From Fibrobacter sp. (GTDB lineage: Bacteria > Fibrobacterota > Fibrobacteria > Fibrobacterales > Fibrobacteraceae): a stretch of DNA of 64,000 nt. The position numbers and the translations under genes were made by a program. Shown here in pieces: positions 1 through 8,346 of this stretch (within the stretch, counting starts at the first letter, position 1; every line of letters begins with the position of its first letter). The DNA lies in NCBI GenBank assembly GCA_017965445.1, contig JAGCPZ010000048.1:1-64000 (forward strand). Reading direction: 5' to 3'. A model generated the notes under the pieces. It was not told the DNA's origin, did no database searches, and saw only the letters and a list, made by a program, of their open reading frames with translations.

Positions 1-2
1 GG

Positions 3-92
3 AACTATATCGAATACTACAACAACGACCGGATAAAGCTGCGCCTAAAAGGAATGAGCCCGGTGCAATACCGGACTCACAACTCAATTTAA
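3..92 (+). CDS. IS3-family transposase, C-terminal end (partial)
   Basis: The window opens inside a reading frame that ends with a stop at 90-92. The 29 visible residues include YIEYYNNDRI and GMSPVQYR, the hallmark C-terminus of the DDE transposase (OrfB) of IS3-family elements, mostly the IS150 subgroup. In this family the enzyme catalyses copy-out/paste-in transposition through a circular intermediate. Only the tail is visible, so the catalytic DDE residues and OrfA lie outside the window and intactness cannot be judged. A plausible right terminal repeat follows directly, so this is probably the downstream end of a complete element. Identification is confident from the motif; the subgroup is inferred. 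Confidence 0.85.
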   Translation, partial: NYIEYYNNDRIKLRLKGMSPVQYRTHNSI

Positions 93-107
93 TTTTAACT
101 TTAAACC

Positions 108-131
108 GTCCAACTTTTTGGGGTCAGCTCA
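108..131 (+). repeat. Right terminal inverted repeat of the IS3-family element
   Basis: The segment ends in GGGGTCAGCTCA shortly after the transposase stop. Its reverse complement begins TGAGCTGACCCC, the TGA...GACCCC pattern of IS150-type ends, and the element finishes with the usual terminal CA. The left end lies outside the window, so the pairing and any target-site duplication (3-5 bp expected just after 131) cannot be confirmed. Confidence 0.7.
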
Positions 132-217
132 GTGCCGGGGTTTGTTTTTTTTACGAAAATGAATTTTTCCACGAAAAAGATATATCTTTAGAAATAACTT
201 CAAAAAGACTATCAAAT

Positions 218-1165
218 ATGGAAGATTTAATTACATTATCAGGGAGCGATAACCTCAAAACCGCCGATGCTAAAGCGTGGCTGCGATTCGTGCAGGCATT
301 TACGCTGACGTTAGGCTCAGGGTTGATGTTGGCGGGCATAATTTTCTTTTTTGCCTACAACTGGGCGCTGATGCATCGTTGGGTAAAAATGGGCATCGCC
401 GTCGCGTTGATCCTTGCCGTTTTTGCTGTGGCTATAAAAGTGAAAATGAGCGATTTTACCTACAAAATCACGTTGTCTGTCCTGTGTGGGCTTGTGGGCG
501 TGTTTTGGGCTATATTCGGACAGGTTTATCAGACCACGGCCGACTCTTACGTATTTTTCCTCACATGGGCATGCTGCATCTTAGTATGGGTGTATGTCAC
601 TGATTTCTATCCGCTTTGGGCGATTTTTATTGCACTTGTGTCGATGGGCGTAATTCCGCTATTTCCAGATAACAGTTGGTTTCTGACTCTGCTGATGCTC
701 TACGGCGCGGTGTGGACAGCGTTCTTTATTTTTGCTCCAAAATATCTGCTGAATTTGTCTGCTCCGCCGTCTTGGTTTATTAGCAATATGTTTGTGATTG
801 AATTTGGTATGGCGGTGTTTGTTGTGTGCCTTGTGATTTTTCGTGAAACGGATATGCTTAATGGCGGAATAACTGCGCTTAATCTTCTGATGGCTTTGGT
901 CGTAACAGTTGCTACAATATGGTATTCGCTGAGGCAAAAAAATATATGGCTATATTCAATGTTGTTCGTAGGTGCGCTGATTGTGCTGGAATGCGTGTTT
1001 ATCAAATGTCTCACACATGAATTTGGTGGACTATTGCTTCACTTGATACTGAGTACAGCAACCACAATAGGAGCCGCTTTTGCTATTGCAGTACAATACC
1101 AAAAGTGGAAAAAAGAAAAATCTGAAACGTCAACAAATCAATCGGTAATTGACAATGGAAAATAA
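218..1165 (+). CDS. DUF2157 multi-pass membrane protein
   Basis: An integral inner-membrane protein of 315 residues. The N-terminal stretch with LRFVQ and the first hydrophobic segment, which ends FFFAYNW, match the DUF2157 family; about eight to ten hydrophobic segments follow. Function is unknown. It is the first gene of a three-gene operon whose other members (DUF4401 and GDYXXLXY) are its usual partners. The start at 218 has no clear Shine-Dalgarno. The same frame is open upstream through 92-217 and across the IS end, so the natural N-terminus may have been lost or altered by the IS insertion about 85 nt upstream. DUF2157 proteins often carry extra N-terminal residues missing here. Family call is good, start uncertain. 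Confidence 0.75.
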   Translation: MEDLITLSGSDNLKTADAKAWLRFVQAFTLTLGSGLMLAGIIFFFAYNWALMHRWVKMGIAVALILAVFAVAIKVKMSDFTYKITLSVLCGLVGVFWAIFGQVYQTTADSYVFFLTWACCILVWVYVTDFYPLWAIFIALVSMGVIPLFPDNSWFLTLLMLYGAVWTAFFIFAPKYLLNLSAPPSWFISNMFVIEFGMAVFVVCLVIFRETDMLNGGITALNLLMALVVTVATIWYSLRQKNIWLYSMLFVGALIVLECVFIKCLTHEFGGLLLHLILSTATTIGAAFAIAVQYQKWKKEKSETSTNQSVIDNGK

Positions 1166-2123
1166 CAGCCATAAATCTAAACATTTGCCTTGGCCCTTGT
1201 TGATTGTGATGGGTTTGGGTGGAGTAATCATTGCCGCACTGTTGGTTGGCATAGTGGCGATTAATGTGCGTGACAACAAGATTGTGTACGTTGTGTTTTC
1301 GGTAATTGCGATTATTTTAGCAATTGCGGTTTCGCGAAGCGATGAGTCAGAGGACAAAGAAGTAAAATCGCTGTTGGCATCATATCCGCTGTTTATCATC
1401 GGCTTTACATTCGGGTATATCGCGGGAATCGATTTCTTGACGCAGACTCTGGTGCTGCAATTTGTGGTAGCCCTTTTATCATTTGCGCTGAGCAAGATTC
1501 ATTTATGCCGGCAGATGCTGCTCTGTTATGCTTCGGTAGTACTGCCGCTCATTTTCTTCTCGTATTTTGACCATTTATTCTCTGGTCGTGCCATGAAAGA
1601 TGGCAATATCGAAATGTCCTGTTTTGCGATTATCGTTGCCTATATGGGTATATTTGCCGCGACCATCAAAGATAATTGGTTTGCCTCGACCGCGATTGGA
1701 GATTATTTGAAAACCATCAGGTTTGCGACCGCCGCTGTATCAGTAGTGCTTTTGAAGTTTATTCAAAGCGACAATACTGTTTTTACAATAGTCTTTGCTG
1801 CAACCAGTTTCGTTATTGCCTTTACCTTGCTGCGTAAATACGTTACGGGCAAAAGGTTGATTGGTGGTTCTATACTTGTGTTGCTATGCTGTGTATCTAC
1901 GGCGATGTATCCTGCTATGGCATTGCCGATGGTGGGGATTCTTTTGTCGTTTTTGATTCTCGACTATGCGTGCTTGGTTATTTTTTCTGCAGCCTTTGTT
2001 TGTGGAATTGCAAAGTTCTACTACGATTTAGATATGTTGCTGATAAACAAGTCGTATCTGCTGCTGGCTTCGGGAGCGTTATTCCTGCTGATGTTTTACT
2101 TTATTAAACGAGTCACCAAATGA
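1155..2123 (+). CDS. DUF4401 multi-pass membrane protein
   Basis: A hydrophobic protein of about 322 residues with roughly ten predicted membrane segments and few soluble regions. It resembles DUF4401, which is typically encoded beside or fused to DUF2157. The ATG at 1155 lies inside the end of the upstream gene, an 11 bp overlap that implies translational coupling; a TTG two codons earlier (1149) is less likely. The downstream gene overlaps its stop by 4 bp. The family has no established biochemical role. The call rests on the operon partners and overall topology more than on a sharp motif. Confidence 0.7.
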   Translation: MENNSHKSKHLPWPLLIVMGLGGVIIAALLVGIVAINVRDNKIVYVVFSVIAIILAIAVSRSDESEDKEVKSLLASYPLFIIGFTFGYIAGIDFLTQTLVLQFVVALLSFALSKIHLCRQMLLCYASVVLPLIFFSYFDHLFSGRAMKDGNIEMSCFAIIVAYMGIFAATIKDNWFASTAIGDYLKTIRFATAAVSVVLLKFIQSDNTVFTIVFAATSFVIAFTLLRKYVTGKRLIGGSILVLLCCVSTAMYPAMALPMVGILLSFLILDYACLVIFSAAFVCGIAKFYYDLDMLLINKSYLLLASGALFLLMFYFIKRVTK

Positions 2124-2596
2124 GCAAAAAATATAAAATTGTATTGGCCGTCAACTTGATTTTGGTGCTCGCGTTTTTTGCCTTTTCGGTAATCCAAAAA
2201 GAAACGCTGATTGCTAAAGGTACTGAAGTTTTGCTGCGCCTTGCGCCCGTTGACCCACGCTCGCTTATGCAGGGCGACTATATGGCGTTAGATTTTGAAG
2301 TTACGCGTAAAATTAGCTATGATTCTAAATCCGGTTACGTCGTGGTAAAAGTGGGCAGCGACAGGGTGGCGGAATTTGTACGCTTTCAGGACGGTAAGGA
2401 TGTGAACGATGGAGAACTTATAGTCCGTTATTCGAGACATAAGGGAAGGTTGACTATCGGAGCGGACAACTACTTTTTCCAGGAAGGTTCTGCAAAAAAA
2501 TTCGAAAAAGCCAAATATGGCTTGCTAAAAGTAGATTCCGATGGCAACAGCATACTCATTGGATTATGCAATGAAGATGGGCAATTCATTGAGTAG
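2120..2596 (+). CDS. GDYXXLXY-motif membrane-anchored protein
   Basis: A protein of 158 residues with one N-terminal membrane anchor followed by an extracytoplasmic beta-rich domain. It carries RSLMQGDYMALDFEV near residues 48-62, the defining GDYxxLxY-type motif of the family; the last position here is Phe instead of Tyr. The ATG overlaps the preceding stop (ATGA), so all three genes at 218-2596 form one coupled operon. In this family the protein accompanies DUF2157 and DUF4401, probably as a membrane complex of unknown function. A gene-free stretch of about 130 nt follows. Confidence 0.85.
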   Translation: MSKKYKIVLAVNLILVLAFFAFSVIQKETLIAKGTEVLLRLAPVDPRSLMQGDYMALDFEVTRKISYDSKSGYVVVKVGSDRVAEFVRFQDGKDVNDGELIVRYSRHKGRLTIGADNYFFQEGSAKKFEKAKYGLLKVDSDGNSILIGLCNEDGQFIE

Positions 2597-2730
2597 GGAA
2601 ACGTTGAAAAGCGCTCCGGTTGTAAATCACAACAACAAAAATTAGTTTACATTAGGGCTTGAAATTAATTTTGGGCTTAAATTTTTATAAAACGTTCCTA
2701 ATTCCAGAAACGTTGTTGTTTGGAGTATAT

Positions 2731-4029
2731 ATGAAAAAATTAATCATAGCGGTTGGTCTCACCGCTGTCTTGTCGTTTGCACAATGGGGCGGCGGATTCG
2801 GTGGGCCTCAAGGTAGTGGCGGTGTGCCAGATGCCGATAAAACGGCCGACGTGAACTACGTAGGTGATGGAAAAACCTATCATACGCTGGACATCTACAT
2901 TCCTAAGCAGGCTAAGGATTCATATCCGGTGGTCATCCATACTTACGGCAGCGCCTGGAGCAGCAATAACATGAAAGGCTCTGCAGATTTGAGCACCATC
3001 TGCGCGGCTTATGTCAAGGCGGGCTATGCTGTGGTGACTCCGAACCACCGTGCTGCAAATGATGCCAAGTATCCGGCGCAGCTGCACGACATCAAGGCCG
3101 TGGTTCGCTTTGTCCGCGGCAATGCGGCCAAGTACAAGTTTGACACGAATTTCGTGGCCGTGTCCGGGTTCTCTTCGGGCGGTCATCTTTCGAGCCTTAC
3201 GGCGACGACTTGCGGTTTGAAAGAGGGCAAGTCCGGCTCGGTGACGGTTGACCTTGTCGGCGACCTCGGTGAATTTACGTCTTTCAGCAGCTGCGTTGAC
3301 GGAGCCGTGCTCTGGTCTCCTCCGACCGACATCTACACGATGAACCCCATCAGCATGGGCGGCTCCGGAACAATGGAAGGTGCTTTCATTGGTGTAGAAC
3401 GCCAAGGTAACAAGGACAAGTGGATGGTCGCCAGTTCGCCCTACTACGCAAGCGACGACGATCCGCCGGTTATCATGTTCCATGGCACGTCCGATAACGT
3501 CGTGAACATTGAACAGAGTCAGGAACTTTATGATTCGCTAAAGCATCACAACGTAGTGACTGAATTTGTCAAGGTCTCGGGCGGTTCCCATGGCGGCGAC
3601 AAGATGAACTCGACGGAAAATTTGAACAAGGCGGTCGCCTTCCTGGATAAGGCTCGCGAGGCAAAGAAGGCTGCTGTGAAGCCTGCGGACACTACTGCGG
3701 TAGCGGATACCTCGAAGAAGGATACCGTGGTTGCTGATACGTCAAAAAAGGATACTACGGTAAAAGATTCCACCGCAAAGGATTCGACAATCGCGTTGCC
3801 CTTGCTTTCGGGCCGTTCTTTTGGGGTCGAAATCCGTAGAAATCGGTTGCTAGTTCGTGGTGAATCAGAAGTATTCCGCTATACGATTGTCTCTGTCAAC
3901 GGTTCCCGCAAGTTTAGCGGTATTTTCCGCAAGGAACTTGATCTGTCGGCCTTGCCGGTCGGCATGTACGGAATCAAGGTGAAAGCGTCTTCGGGTGTGA
4001 CGAATATCATTCGATTCGTGCGGAAATAG
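2731..4029 (+). CDS. Secreted alpha/beta-hydrolase carbohydrate esterase with C-terminal sorting-type domain
   Basis: About 432 residues. The ATG at 2731 follows TGGAG and starts a typical signal peptide (MKKLIIAVGLTAVLSFA); an upstream in-frame start at 2659 lacks these signals. The catalytic domain is an alpha/beta hydrolase with nucleophile elbow VSGFSSGGH, a later GTSDNVVN segment for the acid and GGSHGG for the histidine. It resembles BD-FAE/acetyl-xylan-esterase-like enzymes that deacylate hemicellulose. A linker repeating (V/A)DTSKKDT follows, then a beta-rich C-terminal domain of about 70 residues ending LPVGMYGIKVK...IIRFVRK, like outer-membrane sorting domains. The oxyanion segment reads HTYGSAW instead of the common HGGGW. 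It lies next to two GH9 cellulases. Substrate is inferred. Confidence 0.8.
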   Translation: MKKLIIAVGLTAVLSFAQWGGGFGGPQGSGGVPDADKTADVNYVGDGKTYHTLDIYIPKQAKDSYPVVIHTYGSAWSSNNMKGSADLSTICAAYVKAGYAVVTPNHRAANDAKYPAQLHDIKAVVRFVRGNAAKYKFDTNFVAVSGFSSGGHLSSLTATTCGLKEGKSGSVTVDLVGDLGEFTSFSSCVDGAVLWSPPTDIYTMNPISMGGSGTMEGAFIGVERQGNKDKWMVASSPYYASDDDPPVIMFHGTSDNVVNIEQSQELYDSLKHHNVVTEFVKVSGGSHGGDKMNSTENLNKAVAFLDKAREAKKAAVKPADTTAVADTSKKDTVVADTSKKDTTVKDSTAKDSTIALPLLSGRSFGVEIRRNRLLVRGESEVFRYTIVSVNGSRKFSGIFRKELDLSALPVGMYGIKVKASSGVTNIIRFVRK

Positions 4030-4051
4030 CGCATTGGGTACAGTTGTAACC

Positions 4052-4088
4052 AGATTGTCCAACAAAAAATGGGCAATCTTTTTTTTTT
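4052..4088 (+). terminator. Rho-independent terminator after the esterase gene
   Basis: AGATTGTCC pairs with GGGCAATCT (9 bp with one G-T pair) around a 10-nt loop and is followed by a T-run of about ten. The T-run ends about 30 nt before the Shine-Dalgarno of the next GH9 gene, leaving almost no room for a separate promoter. Read-through or attenuation control of that gene is therefore possible. Confidence 0.8.
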
Positions 4089-4128
4089 AGGGTAGATTAT
4101 GTTTGGTGATTTTCACAAGGAGTGTCTT

Positions 4129-5988
4129 ATGTCTAAGTTCGGCTTGAAACAGCATATTTCAATCGCTGTTGCGGCGTTCTCGTTAGCTTCGTCTGCATTT
4201 GCGGCGACGGCCTATATCAACCAGGTCGGCTACCGCACGACGGACCCGAAGGAATTTACATTGTTTGAGGGCTCGGGCGATGTCGAGATTGTCGATGCGA
4301 CTGGAAAGAGCGTTCTCACGGTGACGCCGAAGGCCGCATCTGAATGGAAACCGAGTGGACAGACCGTTCAGCTTGTCGATTTTTCAGGATTGACTGTTCC
4401 CGGTACTTACAGCATCAAGCAGGGTGGTCAGGTTCTGCGTAATGACCTGAAAATTGCGGACAAGCCGTTTGAAGATGTTGCCAAGGCCGCTTTGAAGTGG
4501 TACTACTATCAGCGTGCGTCGATGCCTTTGGAAGAACAGTATGCGGGCCAGTGGGCACGAGCGGCTGGACACACGAACGAGACTGTGGAATTTCACAAAT
4601 CCGCGGGAACGGGAACGATGACGTCAAGCAAGGGCTGGTATGATGCGGGTGACTTTGGTCGCTACATCGTGAATTCCGGCATTACCACTTACACGCTCAT
4701 TTCGCTCTACGAACATTTCCCGGATTACTTCAAGACGCTCAAGTGGAACATTCCCGCCGAAGGAAATTTGCCGGATTTGCTCGCCGAAATCAAGTGGAAC
4801 TTGGACTGGATGCTCACCATGCAGGCCGAAGACGGCATGGTTTATCATAAGTTGACAACGCTCCAGTTCCCAGGTGACATAATGCCTGCGGACGATAAAG
4901 CTAAACTTTATGTTATCGGAAAAGGCTCTGCGGCTACACTGGACTTTGCTGGTGTAATGGCTGCCGCTTATCGTGTGTATAAGCCGTTTGATGAAGCATA
5001 TGCGAACAAGTGTCTTGAAGCTGCCAAGAAGGCTTACGCTTGGGGTGCTGCAAATCCTAATATGATATTCAACAACCCGAGAGATGTGGGCTCGGGCACG
5101 TATAGTGACGGTAAGTTGGATGATGAAATGATGTTTGCCCGTATGGAACTCTTCATCTCTACGGGAGATGAGTCTTACAAGCCGACTCTTAATGCAAACG
5201 AAACGAGTATTATTCCCGCATGGCCGGAAATGTATGGCTTGGCTGTGTATGGTGCTGCAAGCCATCCGACAGAAGCGGGTGCAGAGGCCGCAACCGCAAA
5301 GACTATGCTTACGGATATTGCCAGTGAATATGCGTATATCGCCACAAAAGGCTTTGGCGTCGTGATGTCTAGCGAAGACTTTGTTTGGGGCTCGAACGCT
5401 GTCGCGGGCAATCAGGGAGTGTTCCTTCTTCATGCTTATTACGTGACGGGAGAACAGAAATATTATGAGGCCGCCAAGAAGGTCCTGGATTACTTGCTCG
5501 GTAAAAACCCGCTTGATATGTCCTTTGTGACTGGATTTGGAACAAAGTCCCCGATGTTGCCGCACCATCGCCCAAGTACGGCTGATGGTGTTGAACCGCC
5601 TGTCCCGGGAATGCTCGTAGGTGGCCCTCAGCCGGGTGGCGAAGATATCGGAAAAGATACCTGGATGTGCAAGGATTACAGAACGGGTAAGACAAACGCA
5701 ACTTCTTATATCGATGACCGCTGTAGCTATGCGACGAACGAAGTGGCTATCAACTGGAATGCTCCGCTTGCATACCTCGCTGGCGCACTTGAAGCTTTGA
5801 ATGCCGGTTACGCTCCGTCATTTGCTGCCGATGGCGTGGCAAAGGGTGGTACCTCGGCGCTCAGGCCGTTCTCTTCTAGAACCCCTGTAAGCACAAGCAA
5901 GGCCGTCCGCCTCCGCTTTGCAGACCAGAAGGTGTTCATTGAGAAAGACGGAAAACGCTTTGACTTGAAGGGTATTCGCATCAAGTAG
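4129..5988 (+). CDS. Secreted glycoside hydrolase family 9 endoglucanase
   Basis: About 619 residues. AAGGAG at 4117-4122 places the start at ATG 4129, giving a clean signal peptide that ends ASSAFA. An N-terminal Ig-like (CelD_N) domain begins AYINQVGYR; the (alpha/alpha)6 GH9 barrel follows. The catalytic pair is in SKGWYDAGDFGRY (Asp172 and Asp175), the GH9 signature PHHRPS is at 478-483, and the proton-donor Glu is in NEVAINWN (Glu538). The family cleaves beta-1,4-glucan with inversion. The C-terminus carries a basic tail, DQKVFIEKDGKRFDLKGIRIK-like, shared with the next gene and probably a sorting or anchoring signal. The protein is about 60% similar by eye to the following paralog, so a tandem duplication is likely. 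All catalytic residues are present. Confidence 0.95.
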   Translation: MSKFGLKQHISIAVAAFSLASSAFAATAYINQVGYRTTDPKEFTLFEGSGDVEIVDATGKSVLTVTPKAASEWKPSGQTVQLVDFSGLTVPGTYSIKQGGQVLRNDLKIADKPFEDVAKAALKWYYYQRASMPLEEQYAGQWARAAGHTNETVEFHKSAGTGTMTSSKGWYDAGDFGRYIVNSGITTYTLISLYEHFPDYFKTLKWNIPAEGNLPDLLAEIKWNLDWMLTMQAEDGMVYHKLTTLQFPGDIMPADDKAKLYVIGKGSAATLDFAGVMAAAYRVYKPFDEAYANKCLEAAKKAYAWGAANPNMIFNNPRDVGSGTYSDGKLDDEMMFARMELFISTGDESYKPTLNANETSIIPAWPEMYGLAVYGAASHPTEAGAEAATAKTMLTDIASEYAYIATKGFGVVMSSEDFVWGSNAVAGNQGVFLLHAYYVTGEQKYYEAAKKVLDYLLGKNPLDMSFVTGFGTKSPMLPHHRPSTADGVEPPVPGMLVGGPQPGGEDIGKDTWMCKDYRTGKTNATSYIDDRCSYATNEVAINWNAPLAYLAGALEALNAGYAPSFAADGVAKGGTSALRPFSSRTPVSTSKAVRLRFADQKVFIEKDGKRFDLKGIRIK

Positions 5989-6041
5989 AATTATTGAACA
6001 CACCTACCTAAACAGAAATAAAATCCATATTCATAGAATCT

Positions 6042-6070
6042 AAACGGCACTCCGCAAGGGGTGCCGTTTT
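6042..6070 (+). terminator. Terminator-like hairpin after the first GH9 gene
   Basis: AAACGGCAC pairs perfectly with GTGCCGTTT across a 10-nt loop, about 50 nt after the GH9 stop. The T-tract is only four long, so termination strength is uncertain. The separate hairpin and the 230-nt gap suggest the two cellulase genes are transcribed independently. Confidence 0.7.
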
Positions 6071-6228
6071 CCATAGCATTGATTCGTTTTGATTGCAGGG
6101 GTCGGTTCCTTTGCTAAAACACTTGCTACAGTTTTCTGTGAAATAACGCAACAACGGGTGGGATAATCGTCAAAACGGCTCTATATTATATGAGCTAGAT
6201 AATAGCCAATTTTAGTGCGAGGATGTTT

Positions 6229-8268
6229 GTGAAAAATCATGTTTTAAAGCCTGTGGTGCTTGCCACGCTCGTTGTCGCCCAAGCCTTTGCGGCGACTGCC
6301 TACATCAATCAAATCGGATACCGTCCAGGCGATTTCAAGGAACTCGCCCTCGTCGATGCGAACGGCAATGTGGATTTCGTAAATTCCGCAGGTCAGGTTG
6401 TGCTCTCCGTCACACCGAAGGCAGCCTCTTTTTGGAATGCAAGCGGTCAGAATGTCCAGCTCGTCGATTTCTCTAAACTTTCCGAAGCGGGCAAGTACAG
6501 TATCAAGGTAGGCGGCAATGTTCTCCGTTCCGATCTCGTGGTGAAATCCCAGACATACGAAGAAATTTTCAAGGCTGCCATCAAGTGGTTCTATTACCAA
6601 CGTGCGTCTATGGCGTTGGAACAGCAGTACGCGGGCAAGTGGAGCCGCGCCGCAGGCCATACGAACGCAACCGTTGAACTCCACAATTCCACGGGCGCTT
6701 CGGGCACAATCAATTCAAGTAAGGGCTGGTACGATGCAGGCGACTATGGCCGCTATATCGTAAACTCCGGCATTACGACATACACGCTCCTTTCGCTGTA
6801 TGAACATTTCCCGGCGTACTTCAAGACGCTCAAGTGGAACATCCCCGCCGAAGGCTCGCTCCCGGATTTGCTTGCCGAAATCAAGTGGAACTTGGATTGG
6901 ATGCTCACCATGCAGGCGGCCGATGGCGGCGTTTATCACAAACTCACTTCTCTCGGTTTCCCGGGCGATGTGATGCCGGCGCAGGATAATTCCAAGCTTT
7001 ATGTTATCGGTAAAAGTACGGCGGCCACTTTTGACTTTGCTGCAATAATGGCGATGGCGTCTCGTATCTATAAACCGTTTGATGCAACTTATGCAACCAA
7101 GTGCCTCGATGCAGCCAAGAAGGCTTTTGCTTGGGGACAACAGCATCCGAACCAGAATTTTACAGCGAATCCTAGCGGTGTTTCGACGGGCACGTACGAA
7201 GATTCGACACCGAATGACGAAAAAGTTTTAGCCGGTACGGAACTGTTCATTACGACTGGCGATGCTTCGTATAAGCAGTCGGGCTCGACGGAATACATTT
7301 CGTACTGGGGCGACGTTATGGGACTTGCAACATACGAAAAGGCAACGCACCAGACGCAGTTCGGTGGCGATGCGAACGAAGCCAAACAGAAAATTTTAGG
7401 TACGGCGAATGAGTTCGCCAATCGTGCAGAAAAAGGTTTTGGCGTTGTCATGGCAAAGGATGACTTTGTATGGGGTTCCAACGCAGTCGCATCTAACCAG
7501 GGCGTATGGCTTTTGCATGCCTATTACCTCACTGGTGAACAGAAATATTACAAGGCTGCGGTCAAGGTTCTTGATTACCTGCTCGGCAAGAACCCGCTCG
7601 ATATGTCGTTTGTAACCGGTTACGGCTCGAAATATGCGAAACACCCGCATCATCGCCCGAGTACATCGGATAACGTAGAAGAGCCAATTCCGGGAATGCT
7701 TGTGGGTGGTCCGCAGCCGGGTGGCGAAGATGTTGGCCCCAAGGCGGAATGGAAGTGCGATGACTACAGAACGGGGCAGGCGGCAACTGCCTACACCGAC
7801 CAGCAGTGCAGTTATGCCACAAACGAAGTCGCTATTAACTGGAACGCACCTCTCGCTTATCTTGCGGGCGCCATTGAAGCACTCAATGCGGGTCACGCTC
7901 CTGAATTTGCGGTTTCCGGCGTTGCCAAAAAAGATGCTCCTGCATCTAGTTCTTCCGAACAAAAGAGCAGTTCCTCGGTGGCCTCCAGCTCGTCGGTTGT
8001 GTCGAGTTCTTCTGTAGCTTCGAGTTCCGCGACGGCGCCGTCTTCTTCGATCGTGCCACAGAGTTCATCGTCTGCAAAGCAGGGCGTGTCTTCGAGTTCC
8101 TCCGCAACCGCTGTTTCTTCCAGTTCGCAGGCTTCGGACGCCATTCGTGTCGTACCGATTGATCGCAATGGCCAAAGCTATCAGCCACGTCTGCGCTTCG
8201 ATGACCAGAAACTCTTCATCGAAAAGAACGGCAAGCGCTTTGATTTGAAAGGCCATAGAATCAAGTAA
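6229..8268 (+). CDS. Secreted glycoside hydrolase family 9 endoglucanase with serine-rich linker
   Basis: About 679 residues. GCGAGG at 6217-6222 is well spaced (6 nt) for GTG 6229 but abuts ATG 6223, so GTG is preferred; the protein differs by two residues. A signal peptide ends AQAFA and is followed by the Ig-like domain (AYINQIGYR) and the GH9 barrel. Catalytic features are DAGD (about residues 169-172), PHHRPS and the Glu in NEVAINWN (about 533). Unlike the upstream paralog it has about 60 extra residues of Ser-rich linker before the conserved tail DQKLFIEKNGKRFDLKG, typical of spacers in secreted Fibrobacter enzymes. A TATATTATA stretch at 6183-6190 could be a -10 box. Expected role: endo-cleavage of cellulose outside the cell. 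Confidence 0.95.
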   Translation: MKNHVLKPVVLATLVVAQAFAATAYINQIGYRPGDFKELALVDANGNVDFVNSAGQVVLSVTPKAASFWNASGQNVQLVDFSKLSEAGKYSIKVGGNVLRSDLVVKSQTYEEIFKAAIKWFYYQRASMALEQQYAGKWSRAAGHTNATVELHNSTGASGTINSSKGWYDAGDYGRYIVNSGITTYTLLSLYEHFPAYFKTLKWNIPAEGSLPDLLAEIKWNLDWMLTMQAADGGVYHKLTSLGFPGDVMPAQDNSKLYVIGKSTAATFDFAAIMAMASRIYKPFDATYATKCLDAAKKAFAWGQQHPNQNFTANPSGVSTGTYEDSTPNDEKVLAGTELFITTGDASYKQSGSTEYISYWGDVMGLATYEKATHQTQFGGDANEAKQKILGTANEFANRAEKGFGVVMAKDDFVWGSNAVASNQGVWLLHAYYLTGEQKYYKAAVKVLDYLLGKNPLDMSFVTGYGSKYAKHPHHRPSTSDNVEEPIPGMLVGGPQPGGEDVGPKAEWKCDDYRTGQAATAYTDQQCSYATNEVAINWNAPLAYLAGAIEALNAGHAPEFAVSGVAKKDAPASSSSEQKSSSSVASSSSVVSSSSVASSSATAPSSSIVPQSSSSAKQGVSSSSSATAVSSSSQASDAIRVVPIDRNGQSYQPRLRFDDQKLFIEKNGKRFDLKGHRIK

Positions 8269-8294
8269 GTTTTCTCATATTCATAGAATGCAAA

Positions 8295-8332
8295 GCGGCG
8301 TTTCCATTTTGAAATTGGGAGCGCCGTTTTTT
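8295..8332 (+). terminator. Terminator after the second GH9 gene
   Basis: A long imperfect hairpin (CGGCG...TTCCATTT paired with AAATTGGGAGCGCCG, tolerating G-T pairs) is followed by TTTTTT. It separates the cellulase gene from rseP, whose start is only about 15 nt further on. Confidence 0.75.
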
Positions 8333-8346
8333 ACTAAATTAGTTGT

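Noticed and set aside
6183-6190. Annotating a full promoter at TATATTATA before the second GH9
   Set aside because: No convincing -35 box at proper spacing; only mentioned as a possible -10.
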